A stretch of 64,000 bases of DNA from Lentimicrobium sp. L6 (GCF_013166655.1 NZ_JABKCA010000007.1:26947-90946); one strand, 5' to 3'; counted from the stretch's first letter, positions 52,433 through 61,311 are shown. The notes: generated from the letters alone by a model not told the origin. Numbers and translations are program-made.

Positions 52433-53767
52433 TTATAAATTATATTTTTTCACAAAGTCGTCGAGAATGCCTACAAAATCAGGCTGTCCAATTTCTTGTA
52501 AATCATAATAAACACGAGTCGCCGGTTTATCAATTTTTACAATTCTTTGGAGGTCGATAGGTGTACCAATAACCACGGCTTCACAATCTGTATTATTAAT
52601 AGTAGTTTCTAAATCTTTTAATTGCTGAGCACTATATCCCATTGCAGGAAGCAATGCGCCAATATTAGGATAGATTTCGAAAGTCTCGCTGAGTTTCCCA
52701 ACAGTGTATGGTCTTGGGTCAACGAGTTCTTTTGCGCCATATTTTTTGGCTGCAACAGTACCGGCTCCAATTTTCATTTCCCCATGAGTTAGTGTTGGGC
52801 CATCCTCAACTACCAATACTCTCTTTCCTTTGATTATAGAAGGATCATCTACCTTTAATGGAGAAGCGCCATCAACAACAATAGCATTAGGTGCTATTTT
52901 TGCGATATTGTCTCTTACAATTTGAATGGCTTCAGGTGCAGCGGTATCCATTTTGTTAATGACCGCTACATCGGCCATTCTTAGTGTGACTTCGCCAGGA
53001 TAATAAGATAATTCGTGTCCCGGACGGTGAGGATCAACTACTGTTACATTTAAATCTGGAACGTAGAATGGGAAATCATTATTTCCCCCATCCCATAAAA
53101 CTACATCACAACCGTCAGGATCGTTTTCTGCAGCTCTTAAAATGGCTTCATAATCTACACCAGCGTATATTACATTACCTCTTACCACATGTGGCTCATA
53201 CTCTTCCATTTCTTCAATGGTGCATTTGTGAAGTTTTAAATCTTCAACAGTGGCAAAGCGTTGAACTTTTTGTGCAACCAAGTCTCCGTATGGCATTGGA
53301 TGACGAACAGCTACAACTTTAAGACCTTTTTCCATTAAAATTTCAATAATTCTTCTAGAGGTCTGACTTTTTCCACATCCAGTTCTAACAGCGCCAACTG
53401 CAATGACGGGCTTAGTACTTTTTACCATAGTGTCTCTAGGACCTAGTAAATTGAAGTTTGCACCTGCAGCATTTACTCTGGCACTCATGCCCATGACCAC
53501 ATTATAAGGTACATCGCTGTATGAGAAAACACAATCGTCAACTTTTAATTCGTCGATTAGTTTTTCTAAATCATCTTCAGCGTAAATTGGAATTCCTTCA
53601 GGATATAAATCCCCTGCAAGCTCTGTTGGATACTTCCTGCCATAAATGTCAGGAATTTGAGCTGCTGTAAATGCGACTACATTATAGTCTTCATTGCCGC
53701 GGTAATAGGTGTTGAAATTATGGAAATCTCTTCCGGCGGCACCAATAATTAATACGTTTTTTTTCAT
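52433..53767 (-). CDS. Cyclic 2,3-diphosphoglycerate synthetase-like P-loop protein
   Basis: A 444-residue P-loop protein of the family named after archaeal cyclic 2,3-diphosphoglycerate synthetase. The N-terminus VLIIGAAGRDFHNFNTYYRG is a Rossmann-like start, with the P-loop GAVRTGCGKSQTSRR at about residues 127-141. VINKMD resembles a G4-like NKxD, and VVEDGPTLTHGEMKIGAG follows. Archaeal members make a thermoprotective osmolyte, and the many bacterial homologues have no proven role. It is upstream of pyrBI but divided from it by a terminator. A hairpin-rich leader precedes it. Confidence 0.82.
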   Translation of the reverse strand: MKKNVLIIGAAGRDFHNFNTYYRGNEDYNVVAFTAAQIPDIYGRKYPTELAGDLYPEGIPIYAEDDLEKLIDELKVDDCVFSYSDVPYNVVMGMSARVNAAGANFNLLGPRDTMVKSTKPVIAVGAVRTGCGKSQTSRRIIEILMEKGLKVVAVRHPMPYGDLVAQKVQRFATVEDLKLHKCTIEEMEEYEPHVVRGNVIYAGVDYEAILRAAENDPDGCDVVLWDGGNNDFPFYVPDLNVTVVDPHRPGHELSYYPGEVTLRMADVAVINKMDTAAPEAIQIVRDNIAKIAPNAIVVDGASPLKVDDPSIIKGKRVLVVEDGPTLTHGEMKIGAGTVAAKKYGAKELVDPRPYTVGKLSETFEIYPNIGALLPAMGYSAQQLKDLETTINNTDCEAVVIGTPIDLQRIVKIDKPATRVYYDLQEIGQPDFVGILDDFVKKYNL

Positions 53768-53798
53768 CTGTTATTAAAATTAAAAAAGTTAATAATGA

Positions 53799-53842
53799 CA
53801 GATTTCAAATCTCGCTATGCGAGAGAATCCCATGCGATTTCT
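53799..53842 (-). promoter_or_regulatory. Structured leader of the cDPG-synthetase-like gene
   Basis: The perfect hairpin TCTCGCTATGCGAGA (53810-53824) lies 43-57 bases before the start codon. Part of its arm (AAATCTCGC) can instead pair with GCGATTT (53833-53840), so two exclusive structures are possible. No known riboswitch is recognised. Confidence 0.4.
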
Positions 53843-53940
53843 TTTTTTTCAGCATGGTTCTTCATTATGAATTAAAAAATATCGTTTACAAAGTTATGAG
53901 ATTTGAGGAAAATTCAAAACAATAAGTTGAAAATCTAATA

Positions 53941-53971
53941 TTTGTTAGTTTGGAAAATTGTTTTAATTTAG
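53941..53971 (+). promoter_or_regulatory. Promoter of PLSNW gene 1: TTTG-N19-TAATTTAG
   Basis: TTTG at 53941-53944 and TAATTTAG at 53964-53971 with the ideal 19-base spacing. The copy before PLSNW gene 2 is identical in both boxes and spacing. Predicted start near 53976 leaves a leader of about 100 bases. Confidence 0.7.
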
Positions 53972-54003
53972 CGGCACACAAAATGCATCATTCATAAATA
54001 ATT

Positions 54004-54021
54004 AAGGAGTAATACCTCCTT
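54004..54021 (+). promoter_or_regulatory. Leader hairpin of PLSNW gene 1
   Basis: AAGGAG (54004-54009) pairs with CTCCTT (54016-54021). The equivalent hairpin in the second gene has AAGGAT/ATCCTT, a compensatory change that keeps the pairing. Confidence 0.55.
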
Positions 54022-54077
54022 CCATTTAGTATTAATATAAATTTTTGGAAATCTACTAATCAAACATTTATATTATT

Positions 54078-54851
54078 ATGAAAAAATTTTATCTACTTTT
54101 TTTAGCAATGTCTATTTTCTCCTTCTCGGCGATAGGACAAAACGTAATTGAAAAAAAGAATTTGACAAAAGATCAAATTGCTCAATTAAAGATGGCAGAA
54201 GAACAATCTCCATCTGGGGAGCTTTTTACAATGTACACTGACAATTCATCAAAATCTGTAACTGCAGTTACTAGCTTCCCTTTTGTGGAAACATTTGAAG
54301 ATGCATCAACAACTAGAGCTGATTGGACACAGATTCAGGAAGTAGGGACTTACTCATGGACCTATGCAGCAGGTTCTTCAGGTGGTAGTATTGGAATAGC
54401 TTATGAAGGGGTTCTCAATGCAAGATTCGCTTCTGGTTCCTCAAGAGGTAATAAAACTAAATTGGTTAGTCCAGTAATGGATTTATCAGCATTATCAACT
54501 GTTACTGTATCATTTTATTATGGTCAAGAATATTGGTCGCCTGATCAAAATACAACTACAGTTTATTACCGAATAAGTGATACTGATCCTTGGGTTGAGA
54601 TAGCTGATTTTACAGATAATGTTAATGTATGGACAGAAGCCGTTCTGGATTTACCTAACCCATCTGCTACTTATCAACTAGCATTTGAAGGTACAAACCA
54701 ATGGGGGCGTGCTAATGTAATTGACTTTGTTACTGTTGATGGTATTGTAGCGCCTCCGCCTCCACCTCCAGGAGCACCATTATCAAATTGGGCATTTATG
54801 CTAATTGGTGTTTTAGCTGTTACTACTGTTTTCTTTAAATTCAAAAAATAA
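54078..54851 (+). CDS. Exported choice-of-anchor-J-like protein with PLSNW C-terminal sorting tail (copy 1)
   Basis: A 257-residue protein. The signal peptide ends near FSAIGQ (residue 21). Residues about 65-225 form one beta-sandwich of the cleaved-adhesin/MAM or choice-of-anchor-J kind (FPFVETFEDASTTRADWTQI, KLVSPVMDLSALSTVTVSFY). Then come a PPPPPP spacer, the motif APLSNW, the helix AFMLIGVLAVTTVFF and the basic end KFKK. The tail resembles the IPTL-type and other exosortase signals, not the T9SS domain. The gene is duplicated with its whole promoter, leader and terminator at 55184. Function unknown; a surface adhesin or ligand-binding role is plausible. Confidence 0.85.
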   Translation: MKKFYLLFLAMSIFSFSAIGQNVIEKKNLTKDQIAQLKMAEEQSPSGELFTMYTDNSSKSVTAVTSFPFVETFEDASTTRADWTQIQEVGTYSWTYAAGSSGGSIGIAYEGVLNARFASGSSRGNKTKLVSPVMDLSALSTVTVSFYYGQEYWSPDQNTTTVYYRISDTDPWVEIADFTDNVNVWTEAVLDLPNPSATYQLAFEGTNQWGRANVIDFVTVDGIVAPPPPPPGAPLSNWAFMLIGVLAVTTVFFKFKK

Positions 54852-54867
54852 ATCAAAAATCAATTTA

Positions 54868-54930
54868 GGAGGTTCTATAGAGTAGACTCCAAATATAAAA
54901 ACCTCTTCATCCAAATGAAGGGGTTTTTTC
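54868..54930 (+). terminator. Double hairpin ending PLSNW gene 1
   Basis: A first hairpin GGAG..TCTA/TAGA..CTCC (54868-54890) is followed by a 13-bp stem, ACCTCTTCAT/ATGAAGGGGT at its core (54898-54927), with T run. The same pair of hairpins follows gene 2. Confidence 0.85.
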
Positions 54931-55049
54931 TTTTTGAGTTCCAATGACATATTTTTTTAGCAAAGTTCCTGTTTTTTTGATAAGAAAAGTATAAAATTCA
55001 TAATTAATAGCGTTGATAATAATCCAAAATAATAATATGGAAAAACTAA

Positions 55050-55080
55050 ATTTGCTAATCTCGGAAATTGTTTTAATTTA
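55050..55080 (+). promoter_or_regulatory. Promoter of PLSNW gene 2: TTTG-N19-TAATTTAG
   Basis: TTTG at 55050-55053 and TAATTTAG at 55073-55080, spacing 19. The surrounding GGAAATTGTTTTAATTTAGC is shared with copy 1. Confidence 0.7.
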
Positions 55081-55104
55081 GCCACACACAACAGACTATC
55101 ACCC

Positions 55105-55120
55105 ATAAGGATTAATCCTT
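55105..55120 (+). promoter_or_regulatory. Leader hairpin of PLSNW gene 2
   Basis: TAAGGATTAATCCTTA is a perfect 16-base palindrome at the position of the hairpin in copy 1, with a covarying base pair. Confidence 0.55.
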
Positions 55121-55183
55121 AATTCTATTTATTGTTAATATAAGTCTTTGATCGTGATTTATTCATCAAAAATTTATATTATT

Positions 55184-55945
55184 ATGAGAAAAATTTATTT
55201 GTTTTTATTATCAGTGTCTATTTTCTCCTTCTCGGCGATAGGGCAAAACGAATTTGATCAAGCTAATTTGACAGTAGATCAATTGAAGATGTTAGAAGAA
55301 CAGTCTCCAACTGGAAATGTTGTTCCGATTTATCCTGAAAATTCATCAAAATCTGTTACTGCAATTACTACTTTTCCTTTTGTTGAAACATTTGAAGATG
55401 TATCTACAACTAGAGCTGATTGGACACAGATTCAAGAAGTAGGGACGTACTCATGGACTTTTGCAGCAGGTTCTTCAGGTGGTAGTATTACTACAGCTTT
55501 TGAAGGAGTTCTTAATGCAAGATATGCATCTGGTTCCTTTAGAGGTAATAAAACTAAACTGGTTAGTCCGGTAATGGATTTGTCTGGATTCACAACGGTA
55601 ACCATGTCATTTTATTATGGACAAGAAATCTGGGCGCCAGATTTGAATACAACTGCAGTTTATTACAGAATAAGCGATGCTGATGCTTGGGTTGAAATAG
55701 CAAATTTTACAGATGAGGTTACCACTTGGACGGAAGCCATTCTGGATTTGCCTAATCCATCAGCTACTTATCAGGTAGCATTTGAAGGTACAAACAATTT
55801 TGGACGTGCTAATGTAATTGACTTTGTTAACGTTGATGGCGACTCGTCCACTCCTCCTCCTCCAAGTGCACCATTATCAAATTGGGTATTTATGTTGATA
55901 GGAGTTTTAGCAGTTACTGTAGTATTCATTAAATTCAAGAAATAG
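55184..55945 (+). CDS. Exported choice-of-anchor-J-like protein with PLSNW C-terminal sorting tail (copy 2)
   Basis: A 253-residue paralogue of the gene at 54078, similar over its whole length, including the signal peptide end SIFSFSAIGQN and the domain FPFVETFEDVSTTRADWTQI. The tail is PPPPSAPLSNW, VFMLIGVLAVTVVFI, KFKK. The start at 55184 is preferred over an in-frame ATG 36 bases earlier because it aligns with the paralogue and follows the shared ATTTATATTATT. Changes cluster in the N-terminal linker and loops, while tail and core are conserved, which suggests both are functional. Confidence 0.85.
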   Translation: MRKIYLFLLSVSIFSFSAIGQNEFDQANLTVDQLKMLEEQSPTGNVVPIYPENSSKSVTAITTFPFVETFEDVSTTRADWTQIQEVGTYSWTFAAGSSGGSITTAFEGVLNARYASGSFRGNKTKLVSPVMDLSGFTTVTMSFYYGQEIWAPDLNTTAVYYRISDADAWVEIANFTDEVTTWTEAILDLPNPSATYQVAFEGTNNFGRANVIDFVNVDGDSSTPPPPSAPLSNWVFMLIGVLAVTVVFIKFKK

Positions 55946-55969
55946 ATAAAAAATAATTTTGGAGATTCT

Positions 55970-56021
55970 AAGTGATTAGACTCCGTAAAAAAACCTCTTC
56001 ACTCAAATGAAGGGGTTTTTT
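55970..56021 (+). terminator. Double hairpin ending PLSNW gene 2
   Basis: GGAGATTCTA...TAGACTCC forms the first hairpin (from about 55961), then AAACCTCTTCA/TGAAGGGGTTT with T run ends at 56021. Layout equals that of copy 1. Confidence 0.8.
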
Positions 56022-56054
56022 CTGTTTCGGTCCGTAATTATTAATGGAATATTT

Positions 56055-56062
56055 TACCTTTG
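56055..56062 (+). promoter_or_regulatory. -7 element (TACCTTTG) for holB
   Basis: Exact TANNTTTG match followed by CA, 17 bases before the holB ATG. Confidence 0.55.
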
Positions 56063-56079
56063 CATGATAAATTTAGCGG

Positions 56080-57276
56080 ATGCAATTTAAAGATATTATT
56101 GGTCAAAGTGATTTAAAGAAAAGTTTGGTAGAAACGGTGAAAAATGGTAGGATTAGCCATGCTCAGCTTTTTTTAGGAAAAGGAGTGAATGGTAAATTTG
56201 CCTTGGCTGTAGCCTATGCACAGTATATCAATTGCCCCGATAGAACAGAAACTGATTCTTGTGGAGTTTGTCTTTCATGTAAGAAGTATAATGCCATGAG
56301 CCATCCTGACTTATTCTTCTCTTTCCCTGTTAATAAAAGCTCAAAAGGGGGAGGTGATAGCGATGCTAAATCAAGAGAAGGTGGTGTTAATCGTTCCACA
56401 TCTTCTAAAGATTTAATCAGTACCATGTTTTACAAGGATTGGTTAAGTTATTTGAATTCGACTCATTATTACCCTGAATTACAATCTTGGTATAAGAAGA
56501 TTAATATTGAGAATAAGCAAGGGATAATCAACGTAGAAGAGGCACGGCGCATTGTTAGGGATGTGAGTTTTAAACCAGTTGAAGCCCCGTATAAAATTTT
56601 AATCATCTGGCAGCCTGAGAAAATGAATATGAGCTCGGCAAATGTGCTTCTAAAGTTTTTTGAAGAGCCTCCTGCTCATACTATCATCATTATGGTAGCT
56701 GATGAGAAAGATCAACTATTAAAAACCATACAATCCCGGTTTCAAATTATTCCTGTTCCCAAAATTGATGATTTTGAATTATATGCTTATTTGAAAACCA
56801 AATATTCTAATTTCCCTGAAAATCAAGTTAAAAACGCAGTGGCTTTGTCCGATGGCGATTTGCAAAGAGCAGAACATATTTTAGGAGATGGAGAACAAAT
56901 GAAAGAACATTTTATGTTGTTTCAAAGTTGGATGAGGATGTGTTATAAAAAGGGAAGTTTAGAAGAGATAAAAACTTTTGTAGAAAAAGTTTCTAGAATT
57001 GGGCGTGAGAATCAGAAACACTTTCTCAATTACTCGCTTAGATTGATTCGACAAAGTCTATTGATAAATTATGGGCATCCTTCCTTAAATAAACTTACAC
57101 ATTATGAAAGTGAGTGGTTAACCAAGTTTTCTCCCTTTATTCATATTAACAACGGTATTCAGTTAACAGAAAAATTTGAACAGGCCATTTTTGAAGTGGG
57201 TAGAAATGCAAGTGCATCAGTTCTTTTCATGAAATTATCGCTTGATTTGAGCGTATTATTGAAAATTCCTCAGTAA
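56080..57276 (+). CDS. holB: DNA polymerase III delta' subunit
   Basis: A 398-residue clamp-loader subunit. The P-loop is degenerate (LFLGKGVNGKFALA), as expected for the delta' stator. Zinc-module cysteines are in CPDRTETDSCGVCLSC. The sensor-like VLLKFFEEPPAHTIIIM is present, and the SRC motif reads QSRF. A Gly/Ser-rich insertion (about residues 87-113) follows the Cys module, and I cannot tell if it is typical. First gene of the conserved set holB - ricT-like - gldH - PBP1A, with its own promoter. Confidence 0.93.
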   Translation: MQFKDIIGQSDLKKSLVETVKNGRISHAQLFLGKGVNGKFALAVAYAQYINCPDRTETDSCGVCLSCKKYNAMSHPDLFFSFPVNKSSKGGGDSDAKSREGGVNRSTSSKDLISTMFYKDWLSYLNSTHYYPELQSWYKKINIENKQGIINVEEARRIVRDVSFKPVEAPYKILIIWQPEKMNMSSANVLLKFFEEPPAHTIIIMVADEKDQLLKTIQSRFQIIPVPKIDDFELYAYLKTKYSNFPENQVKNAVALSDGDLQRAEHILGDGEQMKEHFMLFQSWMRMCYKKGSLEEIKTFVEKVSRIGRENQKHFLNYSLRLIRQSLLINYGHPSLNKLTHYESEWLTKFSPFIHINNGIQLTEKFEQAIFEVGRNASASVLFMKLSLDLSVLLKIPQ

Positions 57277-57290
57277 CACAAAATTTCTTT

Positions 57291-57298
57291 TAAATTTG
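57291..57298 (+). promoter_or_regulatory. -7 element (TAAATTTG) for the ricT-like gene
   Basis: Exact TANNTTTG match followed by CA, giving a leader of about 85 bases before the ATG at 57387. Confidence 0.5.
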
Positions 57299-57386
57299 CA
57301 TATTAGGATTGGTGATTTATTGCCATCCATTAATTCTCGCATAATCATATTCTGACTGAAGAATTATTTTAACTAGAAAACCAAGA

Positions 57387-58502
57387 ATGGATAATAATAT
57401 AAAAGTTCCGGAGGAAGACATCATGATGTCAAGAGGGTGTTGTGCCTCCAATAAACTACTCGATAAGTCTGCAAATAAAAATGCCAATAGCTGTCCAAAA
57501 CTGGATTCTCGAGAATGGCTAGCTGATATTCCTACTCCTTTAGGATTTACAAAATCAAATGTGGTGGAAGTAAGGTTTAAAAATTCTCATAAAGCATTTT
57601 TTAAAACACCAGACGAATTAGAACTCAATAAAGGAGATATCATTGCTGTAGAAGCATCTCCGGGTCATGATATTGGAATTGTAAGCTTAACAGGTGAAAC
57701 TGCCCGCTTACAAATGAAGAAAAAGAATATTCGCCCCGATTCCGATTTTGTGAAAAAGGTGTATCGTCGTGCTAGATTGAATGATATTGAAAAATGGATG
57801 AAATCGGTGGAGAAGGAAGATCCTACAATGGTGAGAAGTCGACAGTTGGCTAGAGACCTTGGGCTTTCGATGAAGGTGAATGATGTGGAATATCAAGGTG
57901 ATGGAACCAAAGCCATCTTCTATTATACTGCTGAGGATCGCGTAGATTTTAGGCAGTTGATTAAAGTTTTAGCCGATTCTTTCAAAGTGAGAATCGAGAT
58001 GAAGCAAATTGGAGTTAGGCAAGAAGCAGCACGAGTAGGTGGAATAGGTAGCTGCGGCAGAGAATTGTGCTGTAGCACTTGGATGACTGATTTTAAATCG
58101 GTTACTACTCAGGTGGCTCGTACACAACAACTCTCCTTAAATCCTCAAAAGCTGGCCGGCCAATGTGGTAAACTAAAGTGTTGTTTGAATTTTGAGCAAG
58201 ATGCTTATATAGATGAATTAGACAAGTTTCCAGACTCCTCTATACCATTATCCACTAGAAAAGGTGACGCTATATATCAAAAAATGGATATATTTAAGAA
58301 TATTATGTGGTATAGCTATATGGACGACCCTGCTTTTCATCATGCCATCCCAGTGAGTAAAGTGAAGTATATTTTAGCACAGAATAAAAAAGGTAAAAAG
58401 CCTGAGAATCTTGAAAAATTTGTGGCAGAAGTAGTTGATGTGGATAAAATGGATGAGAGGAATAAGCAAATTGATCAATGGAAAACGGATTATGGGCAAT
58501 AA
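57387..58502 (+). CDS. PSP1-domain protein, RicT (YaaT)-like
   Basis: A 371-residue protein. The PSP1 core (about residues 60-260) has VVEVRFKNSHKAFF, RIEMKQIGVRQEAARVGG and the cysteine pairs GSCGRELCC and GQCGKLKCC, which bind [4Fe-4S] in Bacillus RicT. There RicT is part of the Ric complex that assists RNase Y processing. The N-terminus has extra cysteines (RGCC). In Bacteroidota the protein sits next to holB and gldH, as here, and its role is not proven. 28 bases separate it from gldH. Confidence 0.88.
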   Translation: MDNNIKVPEEDIMMSRGCCASNKLLDKSANKNANSCPKLDSREWLADIPTPLGFTKSNVVEVRFKNSHKAFFKTPDELELNKGDIIAVEASPGHDIGIVSLTGETARLQMKKKNIRPDSDFVKKVYRRARLNDIEKWMKSVEKEDPTMVRSRQLARDLGLSMKVNDVEYQGDGTKAIFYYTAEDRVDFRQLIKVLADSFKVRIEMKQIGVRQEAARVGGIGSCGRELCCSTWMTDFKSVTTQVARTQQLSLNPQKLAGQCGKLKCCLNFEQDAYIDELDKFPDSSIPLSTRKGDAIYQKMDIFKNIMWYSYMDDPAFHHAIPVSKVKYILAQNKKGKKPENLEKFVAEVVDVDKMDERNKQIDQWKTDYGQ

Positions 58503-58530
58503 AACAACCCATTATTACATTATATATTAG

Positions 58531-59007
58531 ATGAAACTAAATTTAAAAATAATTCTTGGTTTTGGGTTGTTGGTTAGCTTGTTTTTTACTTCTTGCGATT
58601 CTAATCGTTATTTTGAACAAAATATTGAAATAACTGGAGAAGAATGGTCAGCCAATGAATCTATGGATTTTTTTGTGGATATTGAAGATACTAATTCACA
58701 ATTTAACTTTTATGTGAATGTTCGAAATACCAATGAATATCCTTATGCCAACCTATACATCTTTATAGAGAGCACATTTCCTGATCACATAGTTGCAAGA
58801 GATACCGTAGAATTGCAATTGGCAAGTTTAGATGGGAAATGGCTAGGTAGTGGTTATGGTAAGTATAAATATCATCATTTTATTCTCAGAAAGGCCATGC
58901 GCTTTGTTCAACTAGGGACATATTCTTTTAAGATTGAACATGGTATGCGAAAAGAACAATTACAAGGGATATCTGATATCGGAATTAGATTAGAGTATTA
59001 TCCGTAA
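58531..59007 (+). CDS. gldH: Gliding motility lipoprotein GldH
   Basis: A 158-residue lipoprotein: signal peptide with lipobox FTSC (Cys22), then a beta-rich domain with NVRNTNEYPYANLYIFI and RKAMRFVQLGTYSFKIEHGM, the pattern of GldH. GldH is needed for gliding and T9SS function in Flavobacterium, but is also widespread in non-gliding Bacteroidota. It lies 12 bases before the PBP1A gene, so the two are one transcript. No proof of motility here. Confidence 0.9.
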   Translation: MKLNLKIILGFGLLVSLFFTSCDSNRYFEQNIEITGEEWSANESMDFFVDIEDTNSQFNFYVNVRNTNEYPYANLYIFIESTFPDHIVARDTVELQLASLDGKWLGSGYGKYKYHHFILRKAMRFVQLGTYSFKIEHGMRKEQLQGISDIGIRLEYYP

Positions 59008-59019
59008 ACAATTTTATAT

Positions 59020-61311
59020 ATGTCGGAGCAATTAGAACCCCATTCTATTATTGAAGAAAAGAAGGATAAGAAATATCCTTATAGAAAGTGGATTATCATA
59101 TTCTGGAGCCTGTTTATTACAGCTTTTGGATTAGGATTTTTAATGTTTGTCCTTATTTCTCAAGGGAAACTGGGGGTTATGCCAACGTTTGAAGAATTAG
59201 AAAATCCTTTCATCTCTCAAGCTTCAGTTATTTATTCTGAGGATGGTGAAGAATTGGGATCCTATTTTATTGAAAACAGAAAAGATGTTGATTTTAGGGA
59301 CTTAAGTCCAAATGTGGTAAATGCATTAGTGGCCACTGAAGATATTCGTTTTTATGAACATTCTGGAATCGATTTTAAAGCCCTGGTTAGAGTTGTTATA
59401 GGTGTTTTGAGTGGGGATCATAAAGGAGGAGGCTCTACCATCACTCAACAATTGGCCAAACAATTATATACTAAAATAAGTGCGCGAGATAATAGTAAAC
59501 GTGTTTTAGAAAAGTTCAACGAGTGGGTGATAGCGGTGAAGTTGGAAAAGAGTTATTCCAAAGATGAAATCATGGCTATGTATTTAAATAAATATGATTT
59601 TTTAAATAATGCCGATGGAATTTATTCCGCTTCAAAGGTGTATTTCTCTTCTACTCCTGATTCTTTGAGCCTTACCGAGGCTGCTACCTTAGTAGGAATG
59701 CTTAAAAACTCTTCACTTTATAATCCTCTTCGCCGTCCAGAATTAGTTACAAGTAGAAGGAATGTAGTACTGAGTCAAATGAAAAAATATGGCTATATCG
59801 ACCAGATGGCCTATGATACTGCCATTATTCAGCCTCTGGGATTGGAATATAGAAAATTAGGTCATTCAGAAGGAAGTGCAACTTACTTAAGAGAATATTT
59901 GAGGAAATATTTAAAGAGGTGGTGTGCTGAACATGATAAGCCAAATGGTGAGCCTTATAATTTATATCAAGATGGATTGCGGATATATACTACCATAGAT
60001 TCTCGTATGCAAAATTACGCAGAGGAGTCCGTTCAAGAGCATCTGGGATTAGATTTGCAACCTGCTTTTTATCGACATTGGAATGGCTATACTAATGCGC
60101 CATTTGTATTTGATCGAGCCAATGCTCAAGATGAAATTGATAAGCTTCTTTTTACAGCAATGAAGCGCTCTGAACGTTATCGTTTAATGAAAAATAGAGG
60201 AGTAACGATGGACTCCATTGAATTGGCTTTTAAAACACCCATATCAATGCGGCTGTTTAGTTGGGAGGGTGATATTGATACGGTACTCACTCCAATGGAT
60301 AGTATAAGATATTATAAGTCTATTTTGCAATCAGGTTTAATGTCTATGGAGCCAAAAAGCGGGAAAGTAAAAGCATATGTGGGAGGATTGGATTATACCT
60401 ATTTTAAATATGATCATGTTACTCAAGCTCGCAGACAAGTAGGTTCAACCTTTAAACCCTTTGTTTATACTTTGGCTATGCAGGAGGGGAATATGTCGCC
60501 TTGTAGTAAAATGGCAAATGTTCAGCCCATTATTCCTTTGCCAGATGGCAGTTCATGGATACCCAGAAATAGTAATAAGAAATTTGAAGGCAAGGAAGTG
60601 ACTTTGAAGTGGGCATTGGCCAATTCCATCAATTGGATATCTGCACAGTTAATTGATAAGTATAATCCTAGTGCCGTAGTTAAAATGGCTAGGAATATGG
60701 GGATTACAAGTCCTATCCCCGCTGTTCATGCCATCGCTTTAGGGACTCCAGATATTTCTCTTTATGAAATGGTGGGAGGAATGAGTACTTTTGCCAATAA
60801 AGGTGTTCACTTACGGCCTTATTTTATTACTCATATTGAGGATAAGAACGGAAATGTATTGGAAGTTTTTGGTCCTGATGCTAATGAGGCCATGAGTGAA
60901 GAAACCGCCTATTTAATGATCAGTTTAATGAAGGGTGTTGTTGAAAGTGGAACTGGAGTTCGATTGAGATACAAGTATAATTTCCATAATCCAATTGCAG
61001 GAAAAACAGGGACTACTCAGAACCAGTCAGATGGCTGGTTTATGGGCTTAACACCAGATTTAGTAACTGGTGTTTGGGTAGGATGTGAAGATCGTTCAGC
61101 ACACTTTAGAACCATAACTTTGGGTCAAGGTGCAAATATGGCATTGCCTATTTGGGCGCTTTATATGCGGAAAGTTTATGAGGATCCAGAACTTCATGTT
61201 AGCCAAGGGGATTTTGAAAAGCCTTCAAAACCACTCGCTGTAGAAATCGACTGTGAGAAGTTTGATAGAAACCTAAGAAAAGAAGAATTTGAAATGGATG
61301 ATGATTTCTAA
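59020..61311 (+). CDS. Penicillin-binding protein 1A (bifunctional)
   Basis: A 763-residue inner-membrane enzyme that polymerises and cross-links peptidoglycan. One membrane segment (about residues 26-49) precedes the GT51 transglycosylase, with ATEDIRFYEHSGIDFKAL carrying the catalytic Glu and GGGSTITQQLAKQLY. The transpeptidase has the nucleophile motif STFK (VGSTFKPFVYTLA), the SIN motif (ANSINW) and KTGT (GKTGTTQNQSDGWF). All catalytic motifs are intact. Last gene of the holB-to-PBP1A block. Confidence 0.95.
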   Translation: MSEQLEPHSIIEEKKDKKYPYRKWIIIFWSLFITAFGLGFLMFVLISQGKLGVMPTFEELENPFISQASVIYSEDGEELGSYFIENRKDVDFRDLSPNVVNALVATEDIRFYEHSGIDFKALVRVVIGVLSGDHKGGGSTITQQLAKQLYTKISARDNSKRVLEKFNEWVIAVKLEKSYSKDEIMAMYLNKYDFLNNADGIYSASKVYFSSTPDSLSLTEAATLVGMLKNSSLYNPLRRPELVTSRRNVVLSQMKKYGYIDQMAYDTAIIQPLGLEYRKLGHSEGSATYLREYLRKYLKRWCAEHDKPNGEPYNLYQDGLRIYTTIDSRMQNYAEESVQEHLGLDLQPAFYRHWNGYTNAPFVFDRANAQDEIDKLLFTAMKRSERYRLMKNRGVTMDSIELAFKTPISMRLFSWEGDIDTVLTPMDSIRYYKSILQSGLMSMEPKSGKVKAYVGGLDYTYFKYDHVTQARRQVGSTFKPFVYTLAMQEGNMSPCSKMANVQPIIPLPDGSSWIPRNSNKKFEGKEVTLKWALANSINWISAQLIDKYNPSAVVKMARNMGITSPIPAVHAIALGTPDISLYEMVGGMSTFANKGVHLRPYFITHIEDKNGNVLEVFGPDANEAMSEETAYLMISLMKGVVESGTGVRLRYKYNFHNPIAGKTGTTQNQSDGWFMGLTPDLVTGVWVGCEDRSAHFRTITLGQGANMALPIWALYMRKVYEDPELHVSQGDFEKPSKPLAVEIDCEKFDRNLRKEEFEMDDDF

